Shown: piece after piece, positions 10,848 through 22,104 of the stretch
Position numbering within the stretch: the first letter of the stretch is position 1
How the letters are laid out: each line of letters opens with the position of its first letter
Source: Coriaria nepalensis
Taxonomy: Eukaryota > Streptophyta > Magnoliopsida > Cucurbitales > Coriariaceae
Reading direction: 5' to 3'
Assembly: GCA_027186245.1 (NCBI GenBank)
Contig: CP114493.1
Coordinates: forward strand, 999,501 to 1,063,500
DNA: 64,000 bases
Made by a program: the position numbers and the translations under genes
Notes under the pieces: generated by a model
What the model saw: only the letters and a program-made list of their open reading frames with translations
Told to the model about the DNA's origin: nothing
The model's database searches: none

Positions 10848-12653
10848 ATGGTCGAGGCTTTGCTTAACTTCTTCCTTAAGAAATTGAATTCTCTGACACT
10901 CCAAGCAAAAAGAAGCCTTCACTGGACTTGAAGATCAAATAAAACAGATCACCAAAAAACTCAAAGAAACCGAGCAGTTCTTCAGAGATAAAGAGAGTTC
11001 ATTTGAGGATGACATCGAAGATCATATGGACCATTTCATCATTGAAATGGATGCTCGATCTGAATATAATGCTAAAATAGCCTCGAGAAATCGCTTCAGA
11101 AGTGAATTGCAAAGTATAGAAACCTGCCTGAAAGAATTCAACAATTCTACTTCAACCCCAAAAAAGAAAGTAATAAGAGTTCAGACCTCTTCCTCTTCTT
11201 CTTCTTCATATTCATCCTTTCAAGTGAATTCTGAGAAATTACCTGACTACCTCAAGTCTTGTATGATGTACGGGTGCATCTTTCCAGAAGATTACTAGAT
11301 CCGAAAAGGGCATTTGATTCTTTTACTAGTTGCAGAATCTCTTCTACAAGAAAATGAAGGAAAAATAGCGGAAGATATCGCATTAAAGAATATAAACGGA
11401 TTAATCAACCAAGGAACGATTCAAGTAGATGATACAAACCTGAGTAACGGGTCAAAAGTAAGAGTCTCCTCTCCTTACAGAACACTGGCTCTTCAAATGA
11501 TTCCTCAAGATTCCTTCCGGGTTTTGATTAGTAAAGAAACAACAGAATCAGATCCTGTTATGAACAATCTTCAGTTAAGGTCCTTACTCTCGTTTGGGAT
11601 AGACCAAGGTAGACTTGAACAGATGGGGAAGATATTTTCAGCAAGATTTTAACGGGTCCCTGATCTAGAAGATATCTAGAAGATTCTAGCACCAGGATCT
11701 TGCCAGAAGTAGGGGATCTTATACACCTCATGTATTTAGGCTTGAGAAGGACTGGTATAAATAAGCTTCCGAGTAAAATAGGTAATCTCCAATCACTCCA
11801 AACTTTAGATATTAAGCAATGTCAAAATCTAACCTCATTGCCAAATGAAGTACTAGGTCTTTATACGATTGAGGCATCTGAAAATGAAAATAGAGGCTGG
11901 AATCGAAAGATTCAAAGACCTTTTAAGCCTTATTGGAATACAAGCCAATCATGAAATTTCAAGAGAGTTCTCTAATCTAGTTCATCTCAGAAAACTTGGA
12001 TTATGGGATGCCGAAGAAGAGAATATGAGTGAGATATTGGGCTCGATCATGAGAATGGAAAACCTAGAATGCTTGTATTTAGAGGCGAAAGGGTTATTAT
12101 TCAACGAAGGAAAACTTTCCTTGCTTGAATCATTCTTGCCTCCAAAATGTATTAGAAAACTTCACCTTGAAGGGCCCTTGGAAAAGTTACCTACCTGGCT
12201 CGGGTCAATGGAAAAGCTTAAGAAGTTAGGGCTCGGGTTTTCTCATTTGTCTGAAAATCCAGCTTTAGTACTTCAATTCATACCAAATTTGAGAACTTTG
12301 ACTATGTGGCATGCTTATGATGGGAAAAGGGTAGGAAAGGAATTTTGTCAAGTTGGGGGTTTTTTAAACTTGAGGTTTTGACTATTGCTTCTCGTGTTCT
12401 TGAGGAATGAGTTCAGATTGAAGAAGGAGCTTTCCCAAGCTTGAAATACCTTCATTTAAATAACTGTTTGAAGCTGAGGATGATTCCAGAAGAACTGCAG
12501 TTTGTGAAGCCATTGAAGCAGTTGGATTTGTTGCCTTTACTTGATGATCATGCAGAGAGGTTGAGACCTGATGTTGGAGAGGAAAATTACACGATTAGTC
12601 ATATTCCAGTTGTAAGGTTTATTAGCATGTCCATGTTGAATCAGCTTCCTTGA
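10848..12653 (+). pseudogene. CC-NLR (RPM1/RPP13-type) disease-resistance pseudogene lacking the NB-ARC core
   Basis: The sequence starts MVEALLNFFLKKLNSL at 10848 (coiled-coil N-terminus). It shifts frame near 10917 and continues FTGLEDQIKQITKKL ... DHFIIEMD (Rx/CC domain). At about 11240 it jumps straight to LPDYLKSCMMYGCIFPEDY, the winged-helix end of an NB-ARC domain. The P-loop, RNBS and GLPL motifs, normally some 250-300 residues between these points, are missing. A TAG at 11296 interrupts DY*IRKGHLILLLVAE. LRRs follow in several frames with further stops and shifts: LPEVGDLIHLMYLGLR, LPSKIGNLQSLQTLDI, HEISREFSNLVHLRKLGL, GSMEKLKKLGLGF and KYLHLNNCLKLRMIPEEL. Sensor and leucine-rich parts remain but no ATPase, so a working NLR is not possible. 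The end is set at the last recognisable LRR stretch. Confidence 0.88.
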
Positions 12654-12659
12654 GCTTAG

Positions 12660-13100
12660 CAAGTCACGGTTCAAGAAAATCATACGTAATTTTCATTTTC
12701 TTTTTCCCCCCCTTAAGGAACCAAGTAGACCTCATGATAATCTAATGATCCATGTATTGGTATCAAACAATGCAAGGATGTAGTAGGTTGTGCATTTTAA
12801 ACTTCAGGTGGGTTCTAAAATTCTGTTGATTTGTTGCCTTCACGGTTTTAAAACTTTGATTCTGAAACTGGATTTTTATATAAACTTAGATTTAAATTGA
12901 TGTAACAGATATTTTTAAGAGTTTAGAATTATAATAAATTGAAATCCAAATGGAAATTTAAAAACACTTAGGCACAGTGGGTTTTAGTTCCCTTGATCCT
13001 AGTAGAGATGGACTTACAAATGGCATTTGTAATATAATGAAAATGTCTAAAATGACAAACCTGAAAAAAGGCAGGGCATTTGAACTCTTTCTTACCTTTT
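12660..13100. other. Spacer between the NLR pseudogene and the PPR gene
   Basis: AT-rich non-coding sequence. It holds the presumed 3' end of the former NLR on one side and the 3'UTR of the convergent PPR gene on the other. No other feature was seen. Confidence 0.5.
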
Positions 13101-13106
13101 TTCCCC

Positions 13107-14774
13107 TCAACTTACACTACATCCTCCAATCCAGCTAATCCCGGGCATCTTTCCCGCCTCGCGTTCTGCCATGTCATCCCTTAACCTCTCCACCTCGTCC
13201 CACCTCCCCTCTCCAGCATACACATTCGAAAGCATTACTTTATAAGCACTTTTCTCCGGACTACTTGCAAAGATCTTCTCCGCCACAATTTCCGCTAGCT
13301 CAGCATTTCCCAAACTATCACAACAAAATAACAATGCCCCCCATATACCACAATCCACAGGCTCAGTCAAGGACTGGACAAGATCATAAGCCTCTTCCAA
13401 CTCACCGCCCCTCCCTAAAAGCTTTACCATATAAACACAATGTTCCGTTTTAGTTTCAATACAATACTCATTCTTCATTCTTTGGAATATTTCCTTACCC
13501 TTTTGAACAAGTCCGGAATGGCAACAAGCACAAAGAAGACCCGAAAATGTAGACTCATCAGGCACTAATCCTTTACTCAATACTTCATCAAACATTTCAA
13601 AAGCCTTTTGAGCAAGTCCGTTCAAACCAAGACTAGATATTACAGCATTGTACGAAACAATATTTTTTTCTTTCATGTTCTGGAAAATATATATCCCTAA
13701 CCCGAGAAAACCACACTTGGAATACATGTCTATGAGAGAAGATGAAACCATAACATCGGATTCAAGCCCATGTCTAAGAACATAAGCATGTATTTCAATC
13801 CCAGGCTGTAAATTTGCTGATTGAGCGGAAGAAGCTAACATGCTTGAAATCAAAATTGGATCTGCCTTTAAACCTTCCTTATTCAGTTTCTTGAAAAAGG
13901 TGAGTGCTTTAGAATGGTCTCCAGATTGAGAATATCCGGTTATTAAAGCAGACCATGTTACTAAATCAGGCTGAGATAAACCGATAAAGACTAAATACGC
14001 AGAATCCATACAATTACATCTGGAGTACATGCTAACAAGAACACTACTTACATGAACGTTTGACTTGAAATTACTTTTCAAGCAAAATCCATGTATTCCT
14101 TTGCCTAAACCCAACAAGCTAGAATCAGCTAAACTTGACAGTAATCCAACTATTGTATATCCATCTGGGCAATTTCCGGACCTTCTCATTGCAGAAAATA
14201 ACTTAAGCCCTTTATACCATAACCGACAAAACCCAAAACCCGAAATGATTGAGTTCCACAACACCAAATCTGGTTCAGGCATTTTATTGAACACCTTGGC
14301 TGCATTATCAACAAATCCTAGTTTTGAACAAGCAAATACAAGTGTGCTGGAACAAATGTAGTCTAATTCAAGTCCAGAAACTATAACTCGTCCATGGATG
14401 ATTTTTAGTTTATCTCTATCAATGCTATCAGAACAGGCTCGGATTATACACGAATACGTGAAGTTATCTGGTTTGATTTCGGTATTGAGCATATTAATGA
14501 AGAGTGAGAATGCGTAACCGAATTGATAGGATTGGGCGTAAGAGCGAATGATGGAGTTCCAGAGGTAGACGCTACGGCTTGGAGTCTTGTCGAACAGTTG
14601 GTGAGCAGAATGGAGGTCGCCATTATTGGCGTAGAATCTTACAATTCTAGTTGCGTAAAATGGGTCCTGAGAGAGATGTGTTTTGATGATAAATGCGTGC
14701 AGTTGCTTTGTTCTGAGTAGAGATTGATAGTTCTTGGAGAGCTCAGATTTGAGCAAATGCAAATGAAAGAACAT
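13107..14774 (-). CDS. Pentatricopeptide repeat protein, PLS/E class, At1g64310-like
   Basis: An intact intronless gene of 555 aa starts at the ATG at 14774 (MFFHLHLLKSEL...). PPR motifs run through nearly the whole length: TKQLHAFIIKTHLS, DLHSAHQLFDKTPSRSVYLWNSII, KPDNFTYSCIIRAC, DPDLVLWNSIISG-type and ALITGYSQSGDHSKALTFF. It ends in an E-type tail (GIWGALLFCCDSLGNAELAE ... NVYAGEGRWDEVERLRDDM ... GISWI) with no DYW domain. From memory it is colinear with Arabidopsis At1g64310. PLS-class PPRs bind organelle RNAs and mostly direct C-to-U editing. An N-terminal targeting peptide is not obvious, and the organelle and RNA target are unknown. Confidence 0.93.
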   Translation of the reverse strand: MFFHLHLLKSELSKNYQSLLRTKQLHAFIIKTHLSQDPFYATRIVRFYANNGDLHSAHQLFDKTPSRSVYLWNSIIRSYAQSYQFGYAFSLFINMLNTEIKPDNFTYSCIIRACSDSIDRDKLKIIHGRVIVSGLELDYICSSTLVFACSKLGFVDNAAKVFNKMPEPDLVLWNSIISGFGFCRLWYKGLKLFSAMRRSGNCPDGYTIVGLLSSLADSSLLGLGKGIHGFCLKSNFKSNVHVSSVLVSMYSRCNCMDSAYLVFIGLSQPDLVTWSALITGYSQSGDHSKALTFFKKLNKEGLKADPILISSMLASSAQSANLQPGIEIHAYVLRHGLESDVMVSSSLIDMYSKCGFLGLGIYIFQNMKEKNIVSYNAVISSLGLNGLAQKAFEMFDEVLSKGLVPDESTFSGLLCACCHSGLVQKGKEIFQRMKNEYCIETKTEHCVYMVKLLGRGGELEEAYDLVQSLTEPVDCGIWGALLFCCDSLGNAELAEIVAEKIFASSPEKSAYKVMLSNVYAGEGRWDEVERLRDDMAEREAGKMPGISWIGGCSVS

Positions 14775-14879
14775 GAAAAATGTTGGAACAACGCATAGAT
14801 TTTTTGTCTTGTCGTTGTTCTTGTTTCCCTTCTTTTTTTTTCATGAGATAATTTGTAAGATACCCTTACCTCAGTACTC

Positions 14880-15750
14880 AAGATAAAATGACTCTCATTT
14901 ATAATTTTTAATTACATAATTTAAAAAAAAAAATATATACATATATATATATATATAAAAAAAATGAAACGAAAAAAAAAAATCTAAAAAGATTAATATA
15001 CCCAATAAAAACAAAAAAAAAAATTAAATCCCTAGTTTCTTTTTCTTTTCTTTTTTTCTTTATCTTCTTACTACTTTCTTCTCTTTTTTTTTTTCCTCCT
15101 CACGAACTCTTATATGGTTTCTCACACCCACATATTGGCCAAGCATCTCTCTCCCATCTTGCCTCGGAATCACTCACATTTATTTTCCGAATTTCGACCG
15201 TTTTTCCCTCTATCTTTTCTCACCCGCAAAATTACCCACAACGTCAATTCAAAATCAACTTCAAATCTGAAATCACCATTAATCAACTTTAGGTCCGAAA
15301 TCACCGTTAATAGTGGATAACAAAGAACACCGGTCTAAAAAATATGAAATCACATGTTATGTATTTATAATCAAGTTAGAGATTTGTTTGTGTGAAATAT
15401 GAGTTTTGAGTTTGAATTTGCTGAAATCTTATGCATAATATGAAATGTCTGTATCTTATACCGAAATCAAAATTTGGTGAGATAGTGTCGTTAGATTGAA
15501 ATCTATGATTTCCCAATACTTAAAACTGATAGAACTAAAGAGAGGTTGTTATTCCACAAGATAATGAGTTCCGTAAATAATTTGAATATTTTTTTTATTT
15601 GTTTTGAAGGTGATGGATGACCTACACTTTCCCATGATGATCTTTTTTTTGTGCGATTACTCTTCATTTAAAGTAACACGATGTGATTTATATAATTAAG
15701 AAAAAGCTTAATTATATAGAGTTAAAAATATTTAATAAATTATGTTTTAG
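14880..15750. other. Intergenic, homopolymer-rich
   Basis: Upstream of the PPR gene. Poly-A/poly-T runs and a (TA)n run lie at about 14930-15110. A 68-codon open frame at 15114-15320 has no recognisable content and is not called. Confidence 0.45.
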
Positions 15751-15799
15751 CCATTTCCTGAATGTTGATAAGAGGCTTTAGCCATCTCCGTCGAGTTCA

Positions 15800-16361
15800 A
15801 TAAAAAAAGAAGTATGAGGCATGGTACATCATAAATGGTAATCATCTCCATTACTCGATAAAAGAGTTTGCTCTTATTATTGGACTGAGGTGTCACAAGC
15901 CACTAGCCTCCTTACTCACACAGTAAAGAAAAATATAGATTCCTGAAATACTGGTTCAAAGGAATGATAGTGTTATATGTACTGCGCTTATGAAGATATT
16001 TGAAAGTGCCGAGATGAGAACTAAAAGGCGGCATGAAGAAGATGTTGAAGCCCAAAGGTTGATGATCTAAATGTGAAGTTAGCATTTCTCTATTTCTTGG
16101 TAGTTGGCCTCTTTAGGTATAAGAGAGTTTCATAAAATACCAGCTCAATATCTATACATGGAATCGAATATTGAGTTCTTTGATAGCTACTCCTGGGGTA
16201 AAGTAGTACATGAGAAAACTATTCAATACATTAAGAAGGACGACCTTTCAAAGAAGTCGAAAAGAGCTGCAACTATAGAAAAAACGATGATTGAGAGGTG
16301 GGACGTATTCGATTTTCCATTGGCCTTTCAGGTAATCAATACTCTTAGCTTAGATTTATAA
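15800..16361 (+). mobile_element. DUF1985/Ulp1-type MULE transposon protein remnant
   Basis: Across several plus-strand frames the segment reads INGNHLHYSIKEFALIIGLRC, then DLNVKLAFLYFLVVGLF, then FFDSYSWGKVVHEKTI and WDVFDFPLAFQVI. These blocks, in this order, are characteristic of the DUF1985 domain carried by plant Mutator-like elements with a Ulp1-type protease. Frame changes and stops (for example near 16068 and 16140) show it is dead. The downstream protease domain and the terminal inverted repeats were not seen. Confidence 0.65.
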
Positions 16362-17096
16362 TGAGTTTCTATTACTTAATGTTTTTTTACTAGTTTTTTT
16401 TTAAAATTATTATAGGTGCATACTTTTAAAATAATTTCAAGTCTTTGAGAAACTTTTGGTGAGCATCTAAAAAAAAATAAAAAATTTATGAGCCATAAAT
16501 TTTGAATTGGGTAATGCAATCTACAAAGTCATTAAATACAAAAATCGTCAATATTTTAAGAAATCAAGATATTAATTTTTATTATGATCAATAATTATTT
16601 ATATTCTAATTATTTAATCAAATAATATAAGTTAGAGTATATGGAATTTTATTATTAAGTAAAACTTAAAACATGTTGTGTTGTTGGTACATTCATGGAG
16701 TGATGATATTCGTCACGCTGTAATAAACAAATGGTGATTTCCGGTTGCTCAACTTAAATTAATAAACATGATGATATTTATTTCTTTTTTTAAAATTAAA
16801 TTAATATATAATATGGTATAAAGATATATATCATTGAGAATTAATCAAAAAATTTCCTCATCAAAATAGCTTGTGGCGAGAATTGGGCTTGGATTTGAAG
16901 GCCCATTATGGTTAGGGCCTATACGTGCTTATGACATGAGAAAAAGGTTGATGGGCTCTCTCTCTCTTTTTTTTTTTTTTGTTTTTAACGACTTTTCTCC
17001 TAGTGTACAAACAAAATACGAAAATCAAGATTCAAAATACATGCAATTATGAAGGCAAATTATTTTAAAAAACAACTACAACAACGATAGAAAAAT
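16362..17096. other. Intergenic, AT-rich
   Basis: No gene was seen. A CT/T run lies at about 16956-16981. The right side is the presumed 3' flank of the small secreted-protein gene. Confidence 0.45.
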
Positions 17097-17565
17097 TCAT
17101 TCAATTGGTGGAGGAGGAGGCGGAGGAGGTAGAGCAGAGCGCATGGATTTGGTCTTGTTTGTTGTGGGCGGAGGTGGTGGGGATAGCTTAGACCTAAGGC
17201 TTTGAATGGCCCAATTATTTCCCTTACCATCATAACTTATAATTGCTCTCTTCACACTATCACATGATTCACAAAAGATAACATCTTCTAGTTCACTTGT
17301 CATCTTCACTGCATACTTCTCATCATCTCCACAATATGATAAATGTCTCAAACTTTTTCTTCCTCGTTTGAGCTCTGAATTGCATATAGAAACAAAAAAA
17401 TTAAATAAATAAACATATGTTTAACCCATACATATGTAAGCGAAAAGACGTTATAAAGCTACCATCTTTACCGTGAGAAGACGGCAAAGAAGAAGAGAAC
17501 GTTGAAGCAACATGAAGGGCAAGAAGGAGAGAGATCAAAATTGCTGCTACCCTTCTCATCACCAT
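17097..17565 (-). CDS. Small secreted proline-rich protein (unidentified family)
   Basis: Two exons: 17463-17565 (ATG at 17565) and 17097-17374. They are joined by a GATG|GTAGC donor and an AATTCAG|AG acceptor, and the summed CDS (381 nt) is in frame, giving 126 aa. Residues ~1-24 (MVMRRVAAILISLLLALHVA...) form a clear signal peptide. The mature part has a basic patch (ELKRGRKSLRH), three cysteines, two of them in an FCESC motif, and a C-terminal proline-rich end with PPPPP and PPPPPPPP runs around NKTKSMRSAL. It is probably apoplastic or cell-wall located. The proline runs lack the SPPPP pattern of extensins. I do not recognise the family, and a processed signalling peptide or a wall protein are both possible. 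Gene reality rests on the coherent splice and the signal peptide. Confidence 0.65.
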
Positions 17566-17878
17566 TCTTGAAAGGAAACCACGCAAGACCAAGGAAGCTC
17601 ATTCTTATTATTATACTACTCTACTAGCAAGTAGTTTTAATTAATGGTTTTTTAAATTATATAACTATTTATTTACTTATAGCATATCTTATACTTGATT
17701 GGTCGGTTGAGTTGTTCAATAAAGTTGGCCGTCTGTGTCTTTGTCTTGACCACTTTCCAATTTTTCAACCTTAAACTCTGCGCTCACCAAATTTTATAGT
17801 GGCTAGATTCTAGTGAATTGGAATCTAATAAGGAGGAAATATGGGTCTTGGAAATATTTGCTGAGCATCTTTTGAGTA

Positions 17879-18483
17879 GTTTGGTTTTCTAGAAAAAGTG
17901 AAAATGAGAATAAGTTTTAATAAAAGAAAGATTATATAATTGATGAGAATCGACAAAATTTAACTAATAAATTCTCATTCATTTCTCATAAAAAAGTTTT
18001 AACTTTATCCGCCTTTTGTATCATCATTTACAAATCATCCAATATTTTTAACTTTATATCCGACCGATCAGACCAAAATTTTTTAGGTCGGATTTCGAAT
18101 TGGATGATCCGATTTTTATTTTCTTTTTTATTTTTTTATTTCAATCCAATTTGATCTGATCCGATCAGAAGGGTAATTCGGGTGATGGTCGGATATCCAA
18201 TCTGACCGCAGCCCGAAAGTCCATTAATAATTCTGTCAGATGATCCGACCGAATTTGTTATGTATTTCTTAAATCTGACCGATCCGACAGATCTAATTAA
18301 AAATGATCATCCATAATAAGGTCTCCCCTTCACTACCAAATAGTGGAATAGTTGAAAATAAGAATTGAAATGGGTCATTCTCTGATACAACCAAACGATA
18401 AAATGAAAATGCTCTCGATTCTATAAAATTCTGATTCATTATCATTATCATTCTCATTCTCACCCTTTCTAAGAAATCAAACG
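17879..18483. mobile_element. MITE-like element, copy A, with about 33-bp imperfect terminal inverted repeats
   Basis: The left end GTTTGGTTTTCTAGAAAAAG and the reverse complement of the right end GTTTGATTTCTTAGAAAGGG match for about 33 bp, both running on into GAGAATGAGAAT-type sequence. The interior carries a GGTCGGATATCC / CCGACCGATC-rich core, shared in opposite orientation with the element at 40657-41326. There is no coding content, so it is non-autonomous. Confidence 0.6.
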
Positions 18484-18879
18484 GCTCATTACTTCTTTAG
18501 GAGTAAATATTCATCACCTTAAACAAGACAACTTAACTTCTCCACACGCTTTTGACTACGGGATACAAACTCGGGCGACATGCAGTACTCTAATACACAT
18601 AGGATTGTTTGATATGTAGGATACTAGCTATAGACTAGCTTATGTTGATCCCACTGTGCATGAAGTGGAAAAAGCTAATACCTAGGACACTAATTCTACA
18701 AAATGCACAAATCTTTGATCAGGGATGATGACACATGTTATTATATCAATTTCACTTAGGATAATCAATCATCGAATCATATGAAAGTAGATAATAATAT
18801 TTTACACTCCTCTTAACACATCCAATTCTTCCTACCAGCAAGAAGAAAGAAAAAGCTTACAGCAACAATGGCGGGTTTA

Positions 18880-20760
18880 TTACGGTGAGTAAGACTGATT
18901 GACAGAAGAATGCTGAGGAGAAGCTCCCGCCTGATAAAGAGTGAGATTATGTATAGCCTCAGTGAACAAATCTTCCAATTCCGGGGCTTGACTCACAACT
19001 AACCGGGCCATTCCTTCAATAACGGCCAAAGCCCGAATGTGCTCAAGTGCCTTACTATTCGCAACATGTAAGGCCAGATTACACAACAAAACCAAACCAT
19101 GCTTTTGAGCTCTATGATTAATAATACAACTACTATTACTATTACTACTACCCTTAATCAATATCATCAAAAGAGGAACGCCATTGAACTCTATAATTGC
19201 CTTAGAATGGTCAACCCGGTTAAAGTTTCCTGAGCAAACAAACTTGTTCAAAGCAATGGCAGCTTCTATAGCAACCTCTATGTTCTTATTACCAAGTTGT
19301 GAAACCAATGGACTAACTACCCTGGTTTCTTTAGCTGGGAAAGTTCTAGCAAGATACCCAATCGATCTAATGGCCAGGATTTGAAGGTTTTTCGTGCTTT
19401 CTTCTTGAATCACTCTCAAGAGTTGATCTAGAATGGCTTTAGCAGCAGCCGAATTGGTCTTAAAAGCCGATCGTCTAAGATCAGGATTTGATTCAGCACA
19501 TGCTGCTACTTCCATTACTGTCATCAAGCAATGCCTCTGTAAAATGCCGGATTCTTTTTCAATAATTTTTGCTAAACAGAGCAAGCCTTTTGTCTCTGTT
19601 ATTTTCCTACTGTTGGAAACACAGCCTGTAGAAAGCTTCCATAAAGCTTCTGCACAACTAGTCTTAACCTTAACCTTCATTTCTAGGGTTTCAAGTTCAG
19701 CCTCCTTTTTTTCTTTCCTATGCAAATTCAGGGATGAGGAAGAGTATGATGACGAGAGATGACTGCTTGAGTTTTTTCCGGCTAAGGCTTTATTGATTTG
19801 GACTAGAGAATGAAAGCTGGTTTTCTGACCTAATTGAAGAGTAACAGGATCGTCTAGAACTGTATCCATGGATAACAATGAAACGAGAGGTTTTGTGACG
19901 TTTTCTCTGGCGAATTCTTCCCGAGTTGCATGATTGTTTTCTGCCATTCTTGAAATTAAATTAGCCATGAAAATCTTAACTCTAAGTGGTGAATCGCTAA
20001 GAGCATGAACAATAATTGGAATTCCAAGGGAATCGACGATTAATCTTATCCGTTCTTGATCTGTAGCGATGTTGAACAGGGCAGTTGAAGCGGCAATTTG
20101 AGCGTCTGGAGAAGCGGAGTCTTTGAGCATCTTGAGCAGAGGCGATATTCCACCTTCTCCGACGATAATCCCCTTGTTCCGATCGTTGTCTAGGGCTAGA
20201 GAAGCGAGATGGTTAGCTGCGTCGATTCGGTCTTTTAACTGTCCCATCTGAATCGTCGCAATTGAGGACCAAACCCAAGCGAAGATAGGATCATTGGTCC
20301 CGATGTTAGGTAAAGAGAGGTTCACGCCGTCGCAATCGAAGATCGAGAGGAGCCACTTCATGTCTCCGATGGAAGATTCTAGTAACGACGAGACTTTCCG
20401 GAAGTCAGCGGTGGTGGTTATGGCGAAGACTTGGCGGAGGACTCCACTGTGTTTGCACTTGCGAACTAGGGTTAGAGCTCGGTCCAGGTTTTTCGACACG
20501 TCGGAGACGATTCGTCGAACCGGTGGTTCGTAGAAACAGGGAGTTGTGACCGCGAGTCGGACCAGTGACCGGAGCATGTGAGAGAGGCGGTCGACCTGCC
20601 TGGCTAGGTCGGAGCATTCTTGCTGGGATGATTCGACTTCTTGTACGGACTTTAAGACGCGATCGGAGAGTATGATTGGTAGAGAAAGTTCGTCCGGGAG
20701 AGTGTTTTGACGGTCGGAAGCGGCAGAGGCCGTGGTGGCGGGAGAAGCACGAGGAGCCAT
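18880..20760 (-). CDS. ARO4: ARMADILLO REPEAT ONLY (ARO) protein, ARO4-like
   Basis: A single-exon gene of 626 aa starts at MAPRASPATTAS. After a variable N-terminus comes the ARO-family helical region: SVQEVESSQQECSDLARQV, LVRKCKHSGVLRQVF, TTADFRKVSSLLESSIGDM. Armadillo repeats follow from about residue 185 (DAANHLASLALDNDRNKGII, GGISPLLKMLKDSASPDAQ, AASTALFNIATDQERIRLIV) and continue to the C-terminus. A low-complexity Ser-rich insert (SSSHLSSSYSSSSLN) sits at about 333-347 between repeats. ARO proteins are plant cytosolic/plasma-membrane-associated scaffolds that act with ROP GTPase regulators in polarised growth. Length and motifs fit ARO4 best from memory. No U-box or F-box is present. 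Confidence 0.85.
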   Translation of the reverse strand: MAPRASPATTASAASDRQNTLPDELSLPIILSDRVLKSVQEVESSQQECSDLARQVDRLSHMLRSLVRLAVTTPCFYEPPVRRIVSDVSKNLDRALTLVRKCKHSGVLRQVFAITTTADFRKVSSLLESSIGDMKWLLSIFDCDGVNLSLPNIGTNDPIFAWVWSSIATIQMGQLKDRIDAANHLASLALDNDRNKGIIVGEGGISPLLKMLKDSASPDAQIAASTALFNIATDQERIRLIVDSLGIPIIVHALSDSPLRVKIFMANLISRMAENNHATREEFARENVTKPLVSLLSMDTVLDDPVTLQLGQKTSFHSLVQINKALAGKNSSSHLSSSYSSSSLNLHRKEKKEAELETLEMKVKVKTSCAEALWKLSTGCVSNSRKITETKGLLCLAKIIEKESGILQRHCLMTVMEVAACAESNPDLRRSAFKTNSAAAKAILDQLLRVIQEESTKNLQILAIRSIGYLARTFPAKETRVVSPLVSQLGNKNIEVAIEAAIALNKFVCSGNFNRVDHSKAIIEFNGVPLLMILIKGSSNSNSSCIINHRAQKHGLVLLCNLALHVANSKALEHIRALAVIEGMARLVVSQAPELEDLFTEAIHNLTLYQAGASPQHSSVNQSYSP

Positions 20761-20829
20761 TTTCTAATTGCGACTGTTATATACGACGGTTAGAGACGGG
20801 ACAACAGGCGTGGGATAAGGGCGGAGTGA

Positions 20830-22080
20830 ACTGAGGACACTTCAATTAATAACCAAATTCACATGGTAACAAGAAAAATACTCTTTTTTTTTTTCTTTTT
20901 TTTTTCCTGCTTCCTTTTTTGCTTTTACTTTACTTTTTTTTAAAAATTTAAATTTATATAAATATTTTTTGTAATTTATTTTCCCTTAAGCAACTTAGAT
21001 AATTATCTGTACATCAATATTTATTAAATAAAATAAAGCTTAAATGGTATTTGAGTGCTTCCCTTTTATCACTTTAAAAACAAGAAAAAAAAAAAAACAT
21101 TAACAGTTAAAAACTCTTCATCTTCTTTAAAATAGCCATAAATTTTATATTAAAGTATATATATTCAATTGGCCTATGCAATAAATCAAATTAATTAAAA
21201 ATCAAAATACATTTTAAAATATAAAATATATTTTAAAACACTTATTCGAACATATCCGAACATATTTTGTTAAAAAGATGGAAGGTGCTTTCTTGGTCAT
21301 TTTTCCACAAACGGGAGTGACTTTATGGAATAACGAATGCATGTGAAGATAGAATATTGGTCAAAAAGTTGTGGTATGAAAATATAAATTGAATTGGTTA
21401 TAAGATAATGTTAATCTAGAATTAAGGCACGTTGGATTTAAAACTCATATACTTTATTATATAAGAAGAAATAAATAAATAAATAATTTATATTAAATAG
21501 TATATAGTATATAGTAATTTTTTCGTAATATAACGGAATAGAATTTTTAAAGAAGAGAGTAGATTGTATTATAATATATATAATTCATCAAAGTCTTCTT
21601 AAGTCAATTACGTCGTTCGATTTTATTCCAATAATAACGACGACACGAATCCGCAAATCATCAATTCGTTTAGGCGCCATACATTAAGAAGTGTCGACGT
21701 GTCGTCACGATGCTTGCGACAGGGTTTTGGACAAAGAAGCTATTGTTAGGGTTCTATTCTTTTTCTTAATGACTGATAATTTTTTACTATCTTACAAGGT
21801 AATAAATATAGTATGAACGAAAATGATAATTTTTTTAATATCATTTTTAAAAATAAATTTAAAAATAATTTCAATATTATAATAAATATTAAAAAAGTAT
21901 ACGTAAATAAATATTTATTTAAGTATAAACGTAATAATAATTTTTTTATTTAAATGAAAAATCAAATATATATTTATTTCATTATTTATTCGGATTAAAT
22001 AGTGAAATAAAATAAAATATTTCATTATATTACCACCAAAGCTCATAAAATTCCGACGAGTCTATTTGTTTGAGATCATA
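20830..22080. other. Intergenic between the ARO and amine oxidase genes
   Basis: Mostly AT-rich with poly-T/poly-A runs at about 20882-20910 and 21084-21098. The patch at about 21610-21760 is GC-richer (several CGACG/GTCGACG) but does not translate into anything recognisable. No gene was seen. Confidence 0.45.
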
Positions 22081-22104
22081 CAGATCAAACGGTCTTTCAA
22101 TAAA

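Noticed and set aside
21610..21760. GC-richer patch considered as an organelle insertion or gene relic
   Set aside because: No frame gives a recognisable product and I cannot match it to an organelle gene.
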